Shown here: positions 43,868-53,430 of the stretch, one piece after another | How positions within the stretch are numbered: the stretch's first letter is position 1 | Layout: each line of letters opens with the position of its first letter | NCBI RefSeq assembly: GCF_014836415.1 | Contig: NZ_JACSQY010000012.1 | Span: 1-60,725 of the forward strand | Direction: 5' to 3' | DNA length: 60,725 nucleotides | Origin: Sporosarcina gallistercoris | GTDB taxonomy: Bacteria; Bacillota; Bacilli; Bacillales_A; Planococcaceae | Made by a program: the position numbers and the translations under genes | The notes under the pieces: model-generated | Databases searched by the model: none | What the model saw: the letters and a program-made list of their open reading frames with translations, nothing else | Told to the model about the DNA's origin: nothing

Positions 43868-44938
43868 ATGATTGGCATGTCTGTCTATTTAGGAACGGTG
43901 CCCTTTGAAGAGCATGAACAACGTATACGTGAAATGAATGCAGTTGGCTTCCAATCCATTTTCACATCACTTCATATTCCTGAAAATGATGCCTCCGCGT
44001 ACAAAGAGGAAGTACGACTGCTTGGGAAATTAGCACGGGAGCTCAAGATGGAACTGATGATAGACGTAAGTCCATCTGCATTGGATTCTCTAGGATTCAC
44101 ACTGGAGCAAGCGGAAGGCTTACTAGACTGGGGAATCAGCGGGTTGCGTCTGGACTATGGAATCTCACCGGAAGTCATTGCAAACCTGTCCCAAGTGATG
44201 CGCGTTGCATTGAACGCAAGTACGGTGACACACGAAGAACTGAGTGAGATGAAAGCGGCAGGGCTCAGACTGGAAGCGACTGAAGCATGGCATAACTTTT
44301 ATCCGCGGCCTGAAACGGCATTAGGGCTGGATGATTTCATCAAGCGGAACCATTGGCTGCATGACGAAGGTGTACGTGTCATGGCATTTGCACCTGGCGA
44401 TGGGCAACTCCGAGGACCGCTTTTTGAAACGCTGCCGACGCTTGAAAAACACCGTCATGCATCCCCTCTGGCATCCTGTTTGGAACTGATCCACGATGGA
44501 TATGTCGATAAAGTGCTCATTGGAGATCCAGGGGTGAGTGCCGAGAGCTTATGTCAATTCGAAGCATATCAGCATGACAAAATCCTGCTCCGTGCCCAGG
44601 CTGCAGAACAGGCAGATGAACAAGCGATTGCAACAGCTGCGGCCCTGCATACGAACCGTCCGGACAGTGCGCGCGACGTCATCCGTTCCAGTGGATCCCG
44701 GCCAGCGGCTATGTCATCTGGAAAAACAGTTCCTGCACAGTATTGCGCCCCTCGGCCTGCTGGAACGATCACCGTCGATAATGAGCGCTACCTGCGCTAT
44801 CAAGGTGAACTGCAAGTGACAAAAGTCGATCTGGCTGCTGACGAGAGAGTGAACGTTTTGGGACAAGTGATCGGAGAAGACGTAGCTTTACTGAACTATA
44901 TCGGCGGCAATCAGCAATTTGAAATCATATGGATTTGA
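43868..44938 (+). CDS. mupG: 6-phospho-N-acetylmuramidase (DUF871 family)
   Basis: A 356-residue glycosidase that cleaves MurNAc-6-phosphate-GlcNAc disaccharide inside the cell. The N-terminal TIM-barrel (about 1-240) includes the conserved Asp/Glu-rich strands LMIDVSP, GLRLDYGI and LEATEAWHNFYPRPETAL. The C-terminal cyclophilin-like domain covers about 245-356. Presence of mupG next to murQ and murP is the S. aureus arrangement, differing from the B. subtilis route through secreted NagZ. ATG at 43868 behind AAGGAG. An upstream extension of the frame overlaps murP and is not used. Confidence 0.9.
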   Translation: MIGMSVYLGTVPFEEHEQRIREMNAVGFQSIFTSLHIPENDASAYKEEVRLLGKLARELKMELMIDVSPSALDSLGFTLEQAEGLLDWGISGLRLDYGISPEVIANLSQVMRVALNASTVTHEELSEMKAAGLRLEATEAWHNFYPRPETALGLDDFIKRNHWLHDEGVRVMAFAPGDGQLRGPLFETLPTLEKHRHASPLASCLELIHDGYVDKVLIGDPGVSAESLCQFEAYQHDKILLRAQAAEQADEQAIATAAALHTNRPDSARDVIRSSGSRPAAMSSGKTVPAQYCAPRPAGTITVDNERYLRYQGELQVTKVDLAADERVNVLGQVIGEDVALLNYIGGNQQFEIIWI

Positions 44939-44939
44939 A

Positions 44940-44978
44940 AACAACTCCTCTGACAATTCGTCGAGGAGATGTTTTTTG
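44940..44978 (+). terminator. Terminator after mupG
   Basis: ACAACTCCTC and GAGGAGATGT pair with a mismatch, and GAC/GTC pairs extend the stem, followed by six T residues. Confidence 0.85.
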
Positions 44979-45132
44979 GCGCAAAACTCTATAATCAGCC
45001 AATATTAATCCGATATGGTACTATTTTTCAATTTTATGAGTCTATGAACTCCGGACTATGTTACTATAATAGAAAAAGTGTTTTTAGTTTTTATTCCCAC
45101 TGATATCCAGTGTGATGACGGAGGAAATTTGA

Positions 45133-46566
45133 ATGACTGATGAATTGTTGACTCCCATGAGAGAAAAGGCGTTGCAATTACGGGTGGAAGGTCGTTATAA
45201 AGAGCTGATTGAGCATTGTGATGTATTACTGGAAAAAGGGCTGACACGACAAGATCATAAAGCGGTGTTATGCGCACATATTCACCATGCTGCTGCTTTT
45301 TATAGCATCGGTGCGATTGAGGAAGCTTTTCTAAGTGTCGATGCACATCTCCAATACTGTTCCCAATACGGGGATGAGAACGAACAATTGAACGGCATCA
45401 ATATCCTCGTTATTTTGTACGATTACAATAAGGACTACACAAAAGCGAAGAGTGCGCTGATGCGTGGGATTGAAATGGGAACACGTCTTAAGCGTTGGAA
45501 CATGGTTAGTAATGCCTACAGCAATTACAGCCACATTTGTGCAAGTGAAAAAGAGTTTGAGGGTGCTCTCGAAGCCGGGCTGATTGGCCTGGAAATGGCT
45601 GAACGATATAATCCGGATAGTGCGATTCTCAGTTTCAGAGTGAAGTTGAACATCGCAAATGCATATGTTGGGCTTGGTGATACGGATCGCGCAGGACAGA
45701 TGATTGAGCAAATGCTTGCGGATCCCCTCCTGGACACCCATAAGCGGGAAAAAACACACTGCTATGATTTGTATGGTCGCTATTTAGTGAAGACCAGAGA
45801 ATATGCAAGTGCTATGAAAGCTTTTGATGTAGCGAAGAAGGAAGCATTGGACATTAACGACCTCCTGTTATTGAAGGAAATTCAAGAAAGGCGTTGTGAC
45901 CTATGTGAAATCCTGGATGATCGGCAGCTAGGTTTTGTCGTGCAACAGGAATATATTAAATTGTTAAAAATGCTGCAGCAACAGGAGTTGGCGAAAACTG
46001 CTCTGAAACTGGAAATGAAACATAATGTGGCTGCGATTGAACGAAACGCAAAAACAGACTTTCTGACTCGATTATTCAACCGCAGACATTTAGAAGAAAC
46101 CGCTGCGAGTTGGCTGGCAAAGGCAACGGAAGCAGGCAGCCCGATTTCCTGCGTTGCTCTCGATCTCGATAATTTCAAGTCGATCAACGACACGTATGGT
46201 CACTTGGCGGGCGATGAGGCATTGAGAGTAATCTGTACGATATGCCGAACTGTATTGTGGAAATCGGATTCAACGGAATTGTTAGCACGTTATGGAGGAG
46301 ATGAACTGGTTTTCCTCTTAAACGGAGCATCGCGAGCTGATGCAGCCGATCGAGTCCATCACCTTCTGGCTGAAATCCAGAAACAGGGGATTACCTACAA
46401 TGATGAACTCATACCGGTCACTGTGAGTATTGGAATTGCTGACAATTCAAACGGGCTCTTCACACGGTTTTCAGAACTATTCTATAGAGCGGATCAAGCA
46501 TTATATCAGTCAAAAGCGAATGGCAAAAACCAGCTAACTGTATATGAAAGTCCTGTATTGCAGTGA
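45133..46566 (+). CDS. TPR-repeat diguanylate cyclase
   Basis: A 477-residue soluble protein. The first 290 residues are helical tetratricopeptide-like repeats (for example SNAYSNYSHICASEKEFEGALEAGL and KLNIANAYVGLGDTDRAGQ). A GGDEF domain follows (about 305-470) with the site GGDEL, a functional variant, in RYGGDELVFLL, and the DLDNFKSINDTYGHLAGDEAL metal-binding segment. It should synthesise cyclic-di-GMP under protein-protein control. ATG at 45133 behind CGGAGGAA. Single gene. Confidence 0.9.
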   Translation: MTDELLTPMREKALQLRVEGRYKELIEHCDVLLEKGLTRQDHKAVLCAHIHHAAAFYSIGAIEEAFLSVDAHLQYCSQYGDENEQLNGINILVILYDYNKDYTKAKSALMRGIEMGTRLKRWNMVSNAYSNYSHICASEKEFEGALEAGLIGLEMAERYNPDSAILSFRVKLNIANAYVGLGDTDRAGQMIEQMLADPLLDTHKREKTHCYDLYGRYLVKTREYASAMKAFDVAKKEALDINDLLLLKEIQERRCDLCEILDDRQLGFVVQQEYIKLLKMLQQQELAKTALKLEMKHNVAAIERNAKTDFLTRLFNRRHLEETAASWLAKATEAGSPISCVALDLDNFKSINDTYGHLAGDEALRVICTICRTVLWKSDSTELLARYGGDELVFLLNGASRADAADRVHHLLAEIQKQGITYNDELIPVTVSIGIADNSNGLFTRFSELFYRADQALYQSKANGKNQLTVYESPVLQ

Positions 46567-46580
46567 ACTTGTATGGGTGA

Positions 46581-46611
46581 GCATCTTCTGAAAAGGAGAT
46601 GCTTTTCTATT
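46581..46611 (+). terminator. Terminator of the TPR-GGDEF gene
   Basis: GCATCTTCT pairs with AGGAGATGC with a short loop and a T-rich tail. Confidence 0.8.
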
Positions 46612-46660
46612 GGAATAAAAAAGGTGAACGGCTTCTGCATTCACCACGAATCTGTTTATA

Positions 46661-46695
46661 GAAAAAACGCCTCACCACTTGGGTGAAGCGTTTTC
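46661..46695 (-). terminator. Terminator of the acyl-CoA catabolic cluster
   Basis: AAAACGCTTCACC pairs with GGTGAGGCGTTTT on the minus strand, followed by T residues, directly after the ligase stop. Confidence 0.88.
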
Positions 46696-46697
46696 GA

Positions 46698-48431
46698 TCA
46701 TTGGTTTTCAAGCTCCATTTTCTTCAAATGGATTTTTGAAATCTTTCCTGCTGCGGTCATCGGGAACTGTTCAAGGAATTCAAGTTCTCGCACCTTGGAG
46801 TAATGGACGACACGCTCATTCGTATATGACATCAGTTCTTCTACACTGAGTGCAGTGCCCGGTTTCACGATGACGAACGCTTTCGGGATCTCCCCGACTC
46901 CTTCCACAGGCTTTCCGATTACAATCGCATTTTGAACGGCCGGGTGGGAGACAATCACTTCTTCAATACGACTTGGATACACGTTATATCCGTTGTATAT
47001 GAGCATCTCTTTCTTACGATCCACGATCGCAAGGTAGCCATCCTCGTCGATAATCCCGATATCTCCGGTGTGCAGCCAGCCGCCGCGCAATGTCGCTGCA
47101 GTTTCTTCAGGTTTATTGAAATAACCTTTCATCACTTGCGGGCCTTTAATACAAATTTCGCCGCTTTCACCCACAGGTAGAGGCTCTTCACTGATTCCAT
47201 CAAGGGAAACGACTTTGATTTCTGTATTATACGTAGGCAATCCAACGGTTCCGATTTTGTGGACTCCGCCTGAAATCATGACGCTTCCAGCCACTGACGC
47301 AGTGGCTTCAGTCAAGCCGTAACCTTCACCGACACGTGCATTCGGGAACATTTCTTTCAGCAAGCTCATCCCTTTTTGAGAAAGCGGGGCAGCTCCAGAG
47401 CTGACATTGCGAATGGCGGAAAAGTCATACGAATCGATTCCTGGCAGATTTAACAGCACGTTCCACATGGCAGGTGCTCCATTAATGGATGAAACTTTGT
47501 ACTTCTCCATTAGTTCCAAGAATTGAGTCGGCACAAAGCGATCAGGTAGTAGCGTCGTCACTCCTTGGGCCATCGGAGAAACGATCATTCCTATGCCGCC
47601 CGTAATGTGAAACAGAGGAGAAGGGCTTAACCGGACTTCTTCCCCAAGGGGGATCAAATACTTCTCCTTGTAAGCTTCTGGATCTTGTTCCACTGCTACA
47701 AAACGAAGTGCGCCGTCTTCATCGACTACAGGCAATGCTCCAGCTGTCCACGCAGCAATTTGTGTAATGTTGCTGACCAGATTTTCATGAGTAATCATGA
47801 CGCCTTTCGGACTGCCGGTCGTACCGCCTGTATATGCGATGTGAACGAGATCTTGCTGAGGATCGATTCCAGGATCGAATTCTTCATCGGATGCAGCGGA
47901 TTTCAATGCAGCAAAACTGTGCCAGCCGTCAGTTGCAGACACGTCGACTGGGGACTCGTTTGTGAAGATCTCGGCTTCACCCGTCATAATGACGTGCTCG
48001 ACACATGTGTCTGCGAGCACATCCCGAATGGAACTTGCAACGGATTCATGGGTGACGACCACTTTCGTTTTAGAATCATTCAGCTGATAGGTCAGATCGC
48101 CTGCAGGCAAATATGGATTCAGAGGTGAATAGGCAGCACCGGTTAAAATAATCCCGTAGTACGCCGCGACATATTGCGGACAGGTCGGCAGATGCGTGGA
48201 AACGGTCATTCCACGTCCTACGCCAAGTGTGCGAAGGGCATTTGCAAACTTTTTCGCTTCTGTATAGATTTGGCTATACGTAATCCGTGTGTCACGGTAG
48301 ATGTATGCATCTTTGTCACCGTATTGTTTAACACTTCCTTTTAAAATGGCGCCTGCCGTGACGTTCGGGATAACGAGTGTTTCTGGCAAATCTTGATCGT
48401 AATTCATCCGATTCGAAAGTTTAACGTTCAT
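46698..48431 (-). CDS. Acyl-CoA ligase (class I adenylate-forming enzyme)
   Basis: A 577-residue ATP-dependent ligase that activates a carboxylic acid to its CoA thioester. Motifs in order: YTGGTTGSPKGVMITH (phosphate-binding), GEGYGLTEAT, LHTGDIGIIDEDGYLAIVDRKKE, YNVYPSRIEE and the catalytic Lys in AAGKISK near the C-terminus. Chain-length preference cannot be read. ATG at 48431 has only a weak GGTGG site, and a Met eight codons in is an alternative. It is last in the cluster and provides the entry reaction for its substrate. Confidence 0.9.
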   Translation of the reverse strand: MNVKLSNRMNYDQDLPETLVIPNVTAGAILKGSVKQYGDKDAYIYRDTRITYSQIYTEAKKFANALRTLGVGRGMTVSTHLPTCPQYVAAYYGIILTGAAYSPLNPYLPAGDLTYQLNDSKTKVVVTHESVASSIRDVLADTCVEHVIMTGEAEIFTNESPVDVSATDGWHSFAALKSAASDEEFDPGIDPQQDLVHIAYTGGTTGSPKGVMITHENLVSNITQIAAWTAGALPVVDEDGALRFVAVEQDPEAYKEKYLIPLGEEVRLSPSPLFHITGGIGMIVSPMAQGVTTLLPDRFVPTQFLELMEKYKVSSINGAPAMWNVLLNLPGIDSYDFSAIRNVSSGAAPLSQKGMSLLKEMFPNARVGEGYGLTEATASVAGSVMISGGVHKIGTVGLPTYNTEIKVVSLDGISEEPLPVGESGEICIKGPQVMKGYFNKPEETAATLRGGWLHTGDIGIIDEDGYLAIVDRKKEMLIYNGYNVYPSRIEEVIVSHPAVQNAIVIGKPVEGVGEIPKAFVIVKPGTALSVEELMSYTNERVVHYSKVRELEFLEQFPMTAAGKISKIHLKKMELENQ

Positions 48432-48524
48432 TTGACCACCGCTTTCTCAAGAATTGACTCAACTCATGGATCGTACGCCGTCTACTATTTCTCGATCGAC
48501 TGCAAACTCACCTGTGGGTAGGGG

Positions 48525-50003
48525 TTACATCTCAATAACACATGCTTTTTCACGTGAATAGTCTTCAATCGAGTCCGTTCCGAATCCACTGTTCTTCACT
48601 CCTCCGAACGGCAGATCCACACCAACTCGTGCATACGTATTGACCCAAACATTTCCAGCATCGAGTGCTGCTACCATTCGGTGCGCACGGCTCAAATCAG
48701 CTGTCCAAACACCCGCTGCGAGTCCGAATTCCGTATCGTTGGCCAAAGCAATCGCTTCTTCTTCCGTATCGAACGGAATCATAACCGCCACAGGACCAAA
48801 AATCTCTTCCTGACAAACCCTTAATGAATTGGTCTCTGATTTTAGCAGAGTGGGCTCGATCCAATAGCCGTCTGTTAAGTCGCTGCGATCTGGGAGGAGT
48901 TCAGTACCGCCTGAACGCCCGCCATATACGAGCTCAGCACCTTCATCCAATCCTAGCTGGATGTAAGACTGGATTTTTTCGAACTGTGATTTAGTTGCGA
49001 TCGGACCGGTTGTCGTAGTTGGATCCAAAGTGGGGCCGAACTGTTTCAACTGAGGGTTTTGCAGGAATTGTTTAACTCCCGCGGAAACCTCGTCAATAAT
49101 CGATCGATGGACAAGAATGCGAGAACCACCGACACAGAGCTGACCAGAGTTCCCCGTGAAAATGCTGTAGGTACAGATGGCTTCAACCGCTTTTTCAATG
49201 TTGGCATCTTCAAACAGGACGTTTGCAGACTTCCCACCGAGTTCGAAAATCAAAGGTTTTGGTTTCCCTGCAGTTGCTCTTGCGATGGAGCTAGCCGTGC
49301 CGCCTGATCCTGTTAAGCTCACTTTGTCAACAGCGGGGTGACTGACAAGGGTATCGCCAATTTCAGAACCAGGTCCGCAAATGACGTTCAGAACACCTTC
49401 CGGGAAGACATCTTTCAACAAGTGACCTAGATGAAGGGAAGAGACTGCCGCCTGTTCAGAAGGTTTGATGACTACTGTATTTCCGGCAGCGAGTGCATAA
49501 GCTGCTTTGATTGCAAAGGTGAACAGGGGAGCATTCCACGGCGTAATCCCGACAACCACTCCGTAGGGTTCACGTAATGTGTACCCAAGACTAGTCGGGC
49601 TCATCGGAACGGTCTGCCCACGATTCGCTTCCGTAGCTTTCCCGGCCGCATCCAGCCAAACTTGCTGCAAGACTGGAATGAGACCATACGTCGTTTCCCG
49701 GATCACCCAGCCATTATCTTGTGTTTCGAGTGCAGCAAGTTCGCCGCCGTTCGATGCAATGACTTCTGCAGCATCCCGTAAACACGCCGCCCGTTCGCTG
49801 GCAGATAGCGCTTTCCAAGCAGGGAAGGCTTTCTGTGCGGCTTCGATTGCAGTTACTGCGTCTTCTTTAGAACTTTTCGGAACGCGTGCCCATGCTTTCC
49901 CAGTAGATGGATCGATACTGTCGGTGAGGGTGCCGCCCGTTGCTGCACGCAGTTCTCCGCCAATCAAGTTCTGATACTCTTTCAAGTCTGTCGACACTGC
50001 CAT
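48525..50003 (-). CDS. Aldehyde dehydrogenase (NAD(P)+-dependent)
   Basis: A 492-residue enzyme oxidising an aldehyde to its carboxylic acid. Substrate channel and catalytic motifs are TPWNAPLF (Asn), FELGGKSANV (general-base Glu) and GNSGQLCVGGSR (nucleophilic Cys). The C-terminal NTYARVGVDLPFGGVKNSG is normal for the superfamily. Start ATG at 50003 is better spaced from GGAGGAGG than the one at 50009. It is separated from the dehydrogenase gene upstream by a 390-bp repeat array. In this cluster it would oxidise the aldehyde freed by the thiolase-fold lyase, which is an inference. Confidence 0.92.
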   Translation of the reverse strand: MAVSTDLKEYQNLIGGELRAATGGTLTDSIDPSTGKAWARVPKSSKEDAVTAIEAAQKAFPAWKALSASERAACLRDAAEVIASNGGELAALETQDNGWVIRETTYGLIPVLQQVWLDAAGKATEANRGQTVPMSPTSLGYTLREPYGVVVGITPWNAPLFTFAIKAAYALAAGNTVVIKPSEQAAVSSLHLGHLLKDVFPEGVLNVICGPGSEIGDTLVSHPAVDKVSLTGSGGTASSIARATAGKPKPLIFELGGKSANVLFEDANIEKAVEAICTYSIFTGNSGQLCVGGSRILVHRSIIDEVSAGVKQFLQNPQLKQFGPTLDPTTTTGPIATKSQFEKIQSYIQLGLDEGAELVYGGRSGGTELLPDRSDLTDGYWIEPTLLKSETNSLRVCQEEIFGPVAVMIPFDTEEEAIALANDTEFGLAAGVWTADLSRAHRMVAALDAGNVWVNTYARVGVDLPFGGVKNSGFGTDSIEDYSREKACVIEM

Positions 50004-50098
50004 AATCATTCTCCTCCTCGGTTTAGATGGTTATTGTTCTAATGGATTGTGGTATTTCTTGTGAATACGGGATAGTGCCAGTGAATGGTGGGAACCGC

Positions 50099-50330
50099 TC
50101 ATAACCAAAGTCAAAGCGCTCATAAACGGTGGAAACCGCTCATAACCACTGTCAAAGCGCTCATAAACTGCGAAAAGTGATCATAACCGAAGTCAAAACG
50201 CTCATAAACGGTGGAAAGTGATCATAACCATTGTCCAAGCGCTCATAAACTGCGAAAAGTAATCATAACCGAAGTCAAAGTTCTCATAAACGGTGGAAAT
50301 CGCTCATAACCACTGCCAAAGCACTCATAA
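50099..50330 (+). repeat. 20/21-bp array with CTCATAA core inside an operon
   Basis: Twelve (C/A)TCATAA cores lie at 50099, 50119, 50139, 50160, 50180, 50201, 50221, 50242, 50262, 50283, 50303 and 50324. Steps settle into alternating 20 and 21 bp, making a 41-bp super-repeat of two spacer types (ACGGTGGAAA or ACTGCGAAAA, and CCRNWGTCAAAG). The core matches the array at 30254 but the spacers differ. It fills the gap between the acyl-CoA dehydrogenase and aldehyde dehydrogenase genes. No gene is seen in this 390-bp gap. Confidence 0.93.
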
Positions 50331-50400
50331 CACCTGCCAAACCACACCACTCCTATCAATGAATCCGTATATATCCTTCACCCAACTACAATCAATATTT

Positions 50401-51549
50401 TCAAGAAACCGGAACAACGTCACGCGCCGTCGCTGTTGAATGCCAGCCGAGAGACTGTGCAGTCGCTCTACGTGAATCGCGCACAGAACCGAAATAGTTT
50501 TCATAATAACGGGCACGCTTCAAATACAATTGGACATCCAGTTCCTCTGTGAAACCGATGCCACCATGAATTTGAATCGAATCTGCAGCCGCTTTGATGA
50601 ACGCCTTGGAGATGAAAGACCGAGCGCTATGGACAGCGGCTTCTTTGTCCTCTGCATTATTTTCAACAGCCCACGCAGCATAGTAGGAGAGGGAACGGGC
50701 CGTCTCCAAATCGAGCTTCATATTCACGATCCCGTGCTTGATCGCTTGGAAACGTCCAATCGGCTGATTGAACTGAACGCGGATCTTCGCGTATTCCGCT
50801 GTCATTTTCACAAGCTCATCCATTCCGCCGACCATACTTGAACAAAGTGCTGCATTGAAATGAAGGAGCGCTTCATTCAGCATGTCGACAGCATGGCCAG
50901 GCTCGCCAAGTAACTCACCAGGTGCTCGGTCCAATGTGAGTTCAGCGAGATGCTGGGTTTCATCCATCACAGAAAGCACTCGTGAGGATGCAACATCACT
51001 CGCTTTCACGAGGAATAACGATTTGCCTTCAGCAGTCTGTGCACTCGTAATGAACGTATCCGGTTCACCGATGACAGGGACAAGCGTTTTCGTACCGGAA
51101 AGGGCATATCCACTTTCAGTTTTAGCTGCAACGCAACTGAAGGAATTCGGGAACAAGCTTCCGTCCTTTTCATACCATGCGAGGGAGAAGGAACTTTCTC
51201 CAGAAGCGACTTTAGGGAGACGAGCTGCTTTTTGTGCAGTCGTTCCGAACGCTTCAAGTAAAGGAACTGCGAGTGCAAGCGTCTCAAGTTGCAGTCCGGG
51301 CAATAGCACCCGTCCGGTCTCCTCGAAAACTGGAACGAGGTCAAGCGCTCCTAAGCCTAATCCATCCATCTCCTCTGAAACAGCGATAGCAGTCACACCC
51401 ATTTCGGCAAGCCCCAAAGCAGCAGAAGTCACCACATCGGAGTTTCCGTTTATGACGGCACGTGCGGCGTCCGTCCGATCGAGATCATTCATATACTTCC
51501 GGATGGCTGTGCGGAACAGCTCCTGTTCTTCACTTAATGTAAAATCCAT
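50401..51549 (-). CDS. Acyl-CoA dehydrogenase, degenerate-type subunit
   Basis: A 382-residue acyl-CoA dehydrogenase-fold protein. The C-terminal motif IHGGIGFTEELDVQLYLKRA is kept, but the mid-region FAD/substrate motif that normally reads SEPGAGSD is absent (the region reads SGESSFSLAWYEKDG). Such unequal pairs form alpha2-beta2 dehydrogenases in actinobacterial steroid side-chain breakdown, where FAD and substrate sites are shared between subunits. It is 22 bp downstream of the other dehydrogenase gene. The GTG at 51558 is possible, but the ATG at 51549 fits GAGGTG. Confidence 0.87.
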   Translation of the reverse strand: MDFTLSEEQELFRTAIRKYMNDLDRTDAARAVINGNSDVVTSAALGLAEMGVTAIAVSEEMDGLGLGALDLVPVFEETGRVLLPGLQLETLALAVPLLEAFGTTAQKAARLPKVASGESSFSLAWYEKDGSLFPNSFSCVAAKTESGYALSGTKTLVPVIGEPDTFITSAQTAEGKSLFLVKASDVASSRVLSVMDETQHLAELTLDRAPGELLGEPGHAVDMLNEALLHFNAALCSSMVGGMDELVKMTAEYAKIRVQFNQPIGRFQAIKHGIVNMKLDLETARSLSYYAAWAVENNAEDKEAAVHSARSFISKAFIKAAADSIQIHGGIGFTEELDVQLYLKRARYYENYFGSVRDSRRATAQSLGWHSTATARDVVPVS

Positions 51550-51571
51550 ACTGGTCACCTCACCTTTATCG

Positions 51572-52765
51572 TTATCGTCCTAAGTCTTTAGGAAGCCCGA
51601 GAATCCGTTCACCAATCGTATTGCGCTGAACTTCGCTCGTCCCTCCGCCGATTGTCGCGCCAAATGAAGCAAGATATTGACCTTGCATTTCTGCGTCGAA
51701 TAGCGAATCTTCTTTAGTTAATACGCCGGAATGACCTTGAATGGTCATCGCGAAGTCGAAGAGTTCTTTCGTTAACTCGCTCACTAGTAATTTATCCAAC
51801 GAACTCTCTGGACCTGGACGGCCATTTTTTAACGTATGTGTGATATTCCGATAGTAATTCAGCTTGGCCCCATTAATGCGGGCATATAAATCAGCAAGTC
51901 CATCTTCCACGAATGGATCATCGATAAGAAGAGAGCCGTTTACACGGACGGTTTTCGCCATTTCAATAACCAGGTCGTATTGCTGTTCTAACGTAAATAC
52001 TTGTGCCGCTATGCCCGAACGTTCGTGGAGCATGAGAGCGATTAAAACTGACCAGCCTTTGCCTTCTTCACCAACGATATCCTCATCGGTCGCAATCGCA
52101 TCGGTCAAATAGACTTCGTTGAATTCCTGATGTCCATCCATTTGAACGATCGGACGCGTTTCGACGCCTTCTTGGTCCATATCGAGAAGAAACACCGTAA
52201 TGCCTTCGTGTTTCTTTTCAGACTGACTCGTTTTCGTGAGCAGGAAACACCGGTCTGCCAGATGCGCAAAACTGGTCCACACTTTTTGACCGTTGATGAC
52301 CCATTTGCCATCTTTTTTGACAGCCGTTGTCTGGAGAGCAGTCAGGTCGGAACCGGCCCCGGGTTCAGAGTAGCCTTGACTCCACACTTGTTCACCTGTC
52401 AGGATTTTCTCGATGTATTCCTCTTTTTGAGCATCGGTTCCCATTTGCATAAGCGTCGGTGCGACCATGTGAATCCCGATGTAGTTCACGAGAGGAGGGG
52501 ACTGGACGCGAACCATTTCTTGGTGATAAATGATTTCTTCCATAAGCGTCGCGTCACGCCCGCCATATTCTTTCGGCCAGGAAATCGCCGCCCATCCGCC
52601 TTCATATAAGGTCCGCTGCCAATCGCGGAGGAATTTTGAATAGTGTTCATTGTCTTCAGGAAGTTTGCGATCCCCTTGTAGCCAGCCCTTAGGCAAATTC
52701 ACCTCAAGCCAGCCACGCAGTTCCCCACGAAACTTCTCTTCCTTCTTGGTAAACGTAAAGTCCAC
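51572..52765 (-). CDS. Acyl-CoA dehydrogenase
   Basis: A 397-residue flavoenzyme introducing an alpha-beta double bond in an acyl-CoA. It keeps YSEPGAGSDLTALQTTA (FAD/substrate contact) and the C-terminal IGGGTSEVQRNTIGERILGLP. The long N-terminus with LPKGWLQGDRKLP resembles FadE-type members acting on bulky substrates. GTG start at 52765 behind AAAGGGTG. It pairs with the shorter dehydrogenase downstream. A repeat element separates it from the DUF35 gene upstream. Confidence 0.9.
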   Translation of the reverse strand: MDFTFTKKEEKFRGELRGWLEVNLPKGWLQGDRKLPEDNEHYSKFLRDWQRTLYEGGWAAISWPKEYGGRDATLMEEIIYHQEMVRVQSPPLVNYIGIHMVAPTLMQMGTDAQKEEYIEKILTGEQVWSQGYSEPGAGSDLTALQTTAVKKDGKWVINGQKVWTSFAHLADRCFLLTKTSQSEKKHEGITVFLLDMDQEGVETRPIVQMDGHQEFNEVYLTDAIATDEDIVGEEGKGWSVLIALMLHERSGIAAQVFTLEQQYDLVIEMAKTVRVNGSLLIDDPFVEDGLADLYARINGAKLNYYRNITHTLKNGRPGPESSLDKLLVSELTKELFDFAMTIQGHSGVLTKEDSLFDAEMQGQYLASFGATIGGGTSEVQRNTIGERILGLPKDLGR

Positions 52766-52846
52766 AAAAGCACACCCTTTCTCATCTCTTTATCTCTTTC
52801 TTCTTCTCTTCCTTATATAGAGGAGATAGTTTTGCTAACCAGATAC

Positions 52847-52974
52847 GTTGATTGTAGTGGCGGGTGGCGACTCCGAAGGGATCAGCGAAGTCCGAAGACC
52901 CCACAGTGAGCAAAGCGAGCGAGGAGGCTGAGGACAAGCCCCTCGGAAAGCGTCCACCCAAAACGGAAATCAAC
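52847..52974 (+). repeat. Bacillales-type dispersed hairpin element
   Basis: A 128-bp segment bounded by GTTGATT and AATCAAC inverted ends. Inside, GGGTGGCGACTCC and GGAAAGCGTCCACCC pair imperfectly, with GGGATCAGCGAAG, GAAGACCCC and GCGAGGAGGCTGAGG between. I recognise this GTGGCGACTCC...GGAAAGCGTCCACC form as a dispersed intergenic repeat common in Bacillaceae and relatives. It lies between the DUF35 and acyl-CoA dehydrogenase genes of one presumed operon. It is GC-richer than its surroundings. Confidence 0.75.
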
Positions 52975-52982
52975 CCTGTCAT

Positions 52983-53417
52983 CTATCCCCGAGCCAATAC
53001 CCATTGCGGCAACGCCCGGTCATCTGTAATATCCACCCACGTCATCTTCAGGGGCATCCCGATCTCCACATCTGCCGGATCGCAATCCACGATATTCGCC
53101 ATAATTTTCACATCAGGCGCAACATCCAGTGCAGCCACCGTAATCACAGTCGGTAAGTCATGCTGGAACCCCGGTAAAAATGGTCGGTACGACACGATAT
53201 ACGAATACACCGTCGCCGTAATATCCGAACCGAGCAACTCCCACTCCGTCTCCGGACTCCCGCAAGCCGGACAAGCTGGACCTGGCGGATGAATGAAGGA
53301 GCTGCACGCTGTACACTTTTGCAACTTGAGCTCATGTCGATCCGCAGCGTCCCAATACTCATGATTATCCATAGTTTTCAACGGAATCGGCTTTTCATAT
53401 GCAGTCTGTTTAGTCAT
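52983..53417 (-). CDS. DUF35 zinc-ribbon/OB-fold protein
   Basis: A 144-residue protein with an N-terminal zinc ribbon (CTACSSFIHPPGPACPACG, about residues 34-52) and a C-terminal OB fold, the DUF35 architecture. These proteins bind thiolase-fold enzymes and are required for the aldolase activity of Ltp2 in steroid side-chain cleavage. The thiolase-like gene lies 13 bp upstream, which supports such a complex. ATG at 53417 behind AAAGGAGG. Confidence 0.9.
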   Translation of the reverse strand: MTKQTAYEKPIPLKTMDNHEYWDAADRHELKLQKCTACSSFIHPPGPACPACGSPETEWELLGSDITATVYSYIVSYRPFLPGFQHDLPTVITVAALDVAPDVKIMANIVDCDPADVEIGMPLKMTWVDITDDRALPQWVLARG

Positions 53418-53430
53418 CAAGACGCCTCCT

